A stretch of 64,000 nt of DNA from Glandiceps talaboti (Eukaryota; Hemichordata; Enteropneusta; Spengelidae): the NCBI RefSeq assembly GCF_964340395.1, contig NC_135561.1, positions 2,232,001 to 2,296,000 on the forward strand, in the 5' to 3' direction. Within the stretch, counting starts at the first letter, position 1. Every line of letters begins with the position of its first letter. Below are positions 1 through 64,000 of the stretch, one piece after another. The translations under genes were made by a program, and so were the position numbers. The notes under the pieces were generated by a model. It was not told where the DNA came from. It did no database searches and saw only the letters and a list, made by a program, of their open reading frames with translations.

Positions 1-63650
<63,650 letters not shown>

Positions 63651-64000
63651 CTTCGAAGAAATAATAAATGCAAAGTTGATCGATTCCTTTCGTCTGCCAA
63701 AATACTTGACACACTTTACATTTGTCTATTTAAAAAAAAACACTTTAAATCCTTCGTATATTATCGTTTGTCTTTGATGTTGCCGTTCTGAAAATTATCA
63801 CCATTACATAAACTATTTTGTAGTCTGTTGGAATATATATTATGATTACCTTTTGCCTCGTTATACAAATGTTGACAATGCGCATGCGTTCATCATAAAC
63901 AGTGAGAAACTATAACATGGACACCAGAAAGTGAAAGCATAGAGTTTGTCCCTTGGGTACTTGAAGCCCTATTTGTCTACCACTGGACTACATTGGTGTT

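Noticed and set aside
63840-63900. Possible exon upstream of exon 1 ending GAGGCAAAAG before GTAATC at 63850
   Set aside because: The phase would fit exon 1, but the frame hits TGA after 14 codons with no acceptor in between, and the peptide has no repeat motif. The real exon is probably beyond 64000.

Overview
This is eukaryotic, almost certainly animal, nuclear DNA. It has no operons or ribosome binding sites. One very large minus-strand gene is split into many exons by GT-AG introns, and the DNA is rich in simple-sequence arrays. Short introns (mostly 0.2-1 kb), dense TATG/GT/CT microsatellites and a kilobase-scale satellite inside one intron suggest a marine invertebrate. The sequence alone does not fix the phylum.

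The gene enters at the high-coordinate end (exon 63477-63650 is the first seen) and leaves at position 1. I reconstructed 55 exons. All 54 splice junctions keep one open frame, and together they give about 21.3 kb of coding sequence, roughly 7,100 residues, with neither start nor stop codon in the window. Several exons are under 200 bp and have no start codon of their own; they were found by splice sites and motif continuity.

The protein is a chain of about 17 repeats of roughly 300-550 residues. Each repeat has a glycine-rich half (motifs GHGGxGG, YGSxxxPxxFGSGGG, GGSGGSIWI, GxGxIxANGG, GGGGGGRIAxY, GAGTVY, LxIDN) and a less glycine-rich half (FDExHIxGxA, GDxTGxxHVxxxQ, VDxxGxI). The pattern suggests stacked parallel beta-helix coils in a secreted or cell-surface protein; that is inference. 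Repeats 1 and 3 carry an inserted galactose-binding-like (discoidin-like) domain at the same point. Repeat 6 carries a furin-like cysteine cluster in a glycine loop.

Layout: 49.2-63.7 kb holds repeats 1-3 in 21 small exons. 32.9-49.2 kb is one 16.3-kb intron with microsatellites, a degraded plus-strand coding fragment (36.4 kb) and an 11-kb tandem array of a ~1.6-kb unit. 13.6-32.9 kb holds repeats 4-9 in small exons. 1-13.1 kb holds repeats 9-17, mostly in three giant exons (1.3, 2.8 and 4.1 kb).

The best leads are the unnamed giant repeat protein, its two kinds of inserted domain, a minisatellite that has copied a splice donor nine times, the crowding of simple repeats just after 5' splice sites, one GC-AG intron, and the giant exons that look like intron loss. 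I saw no tRNA, rRNA, CRISPR or viral gene.
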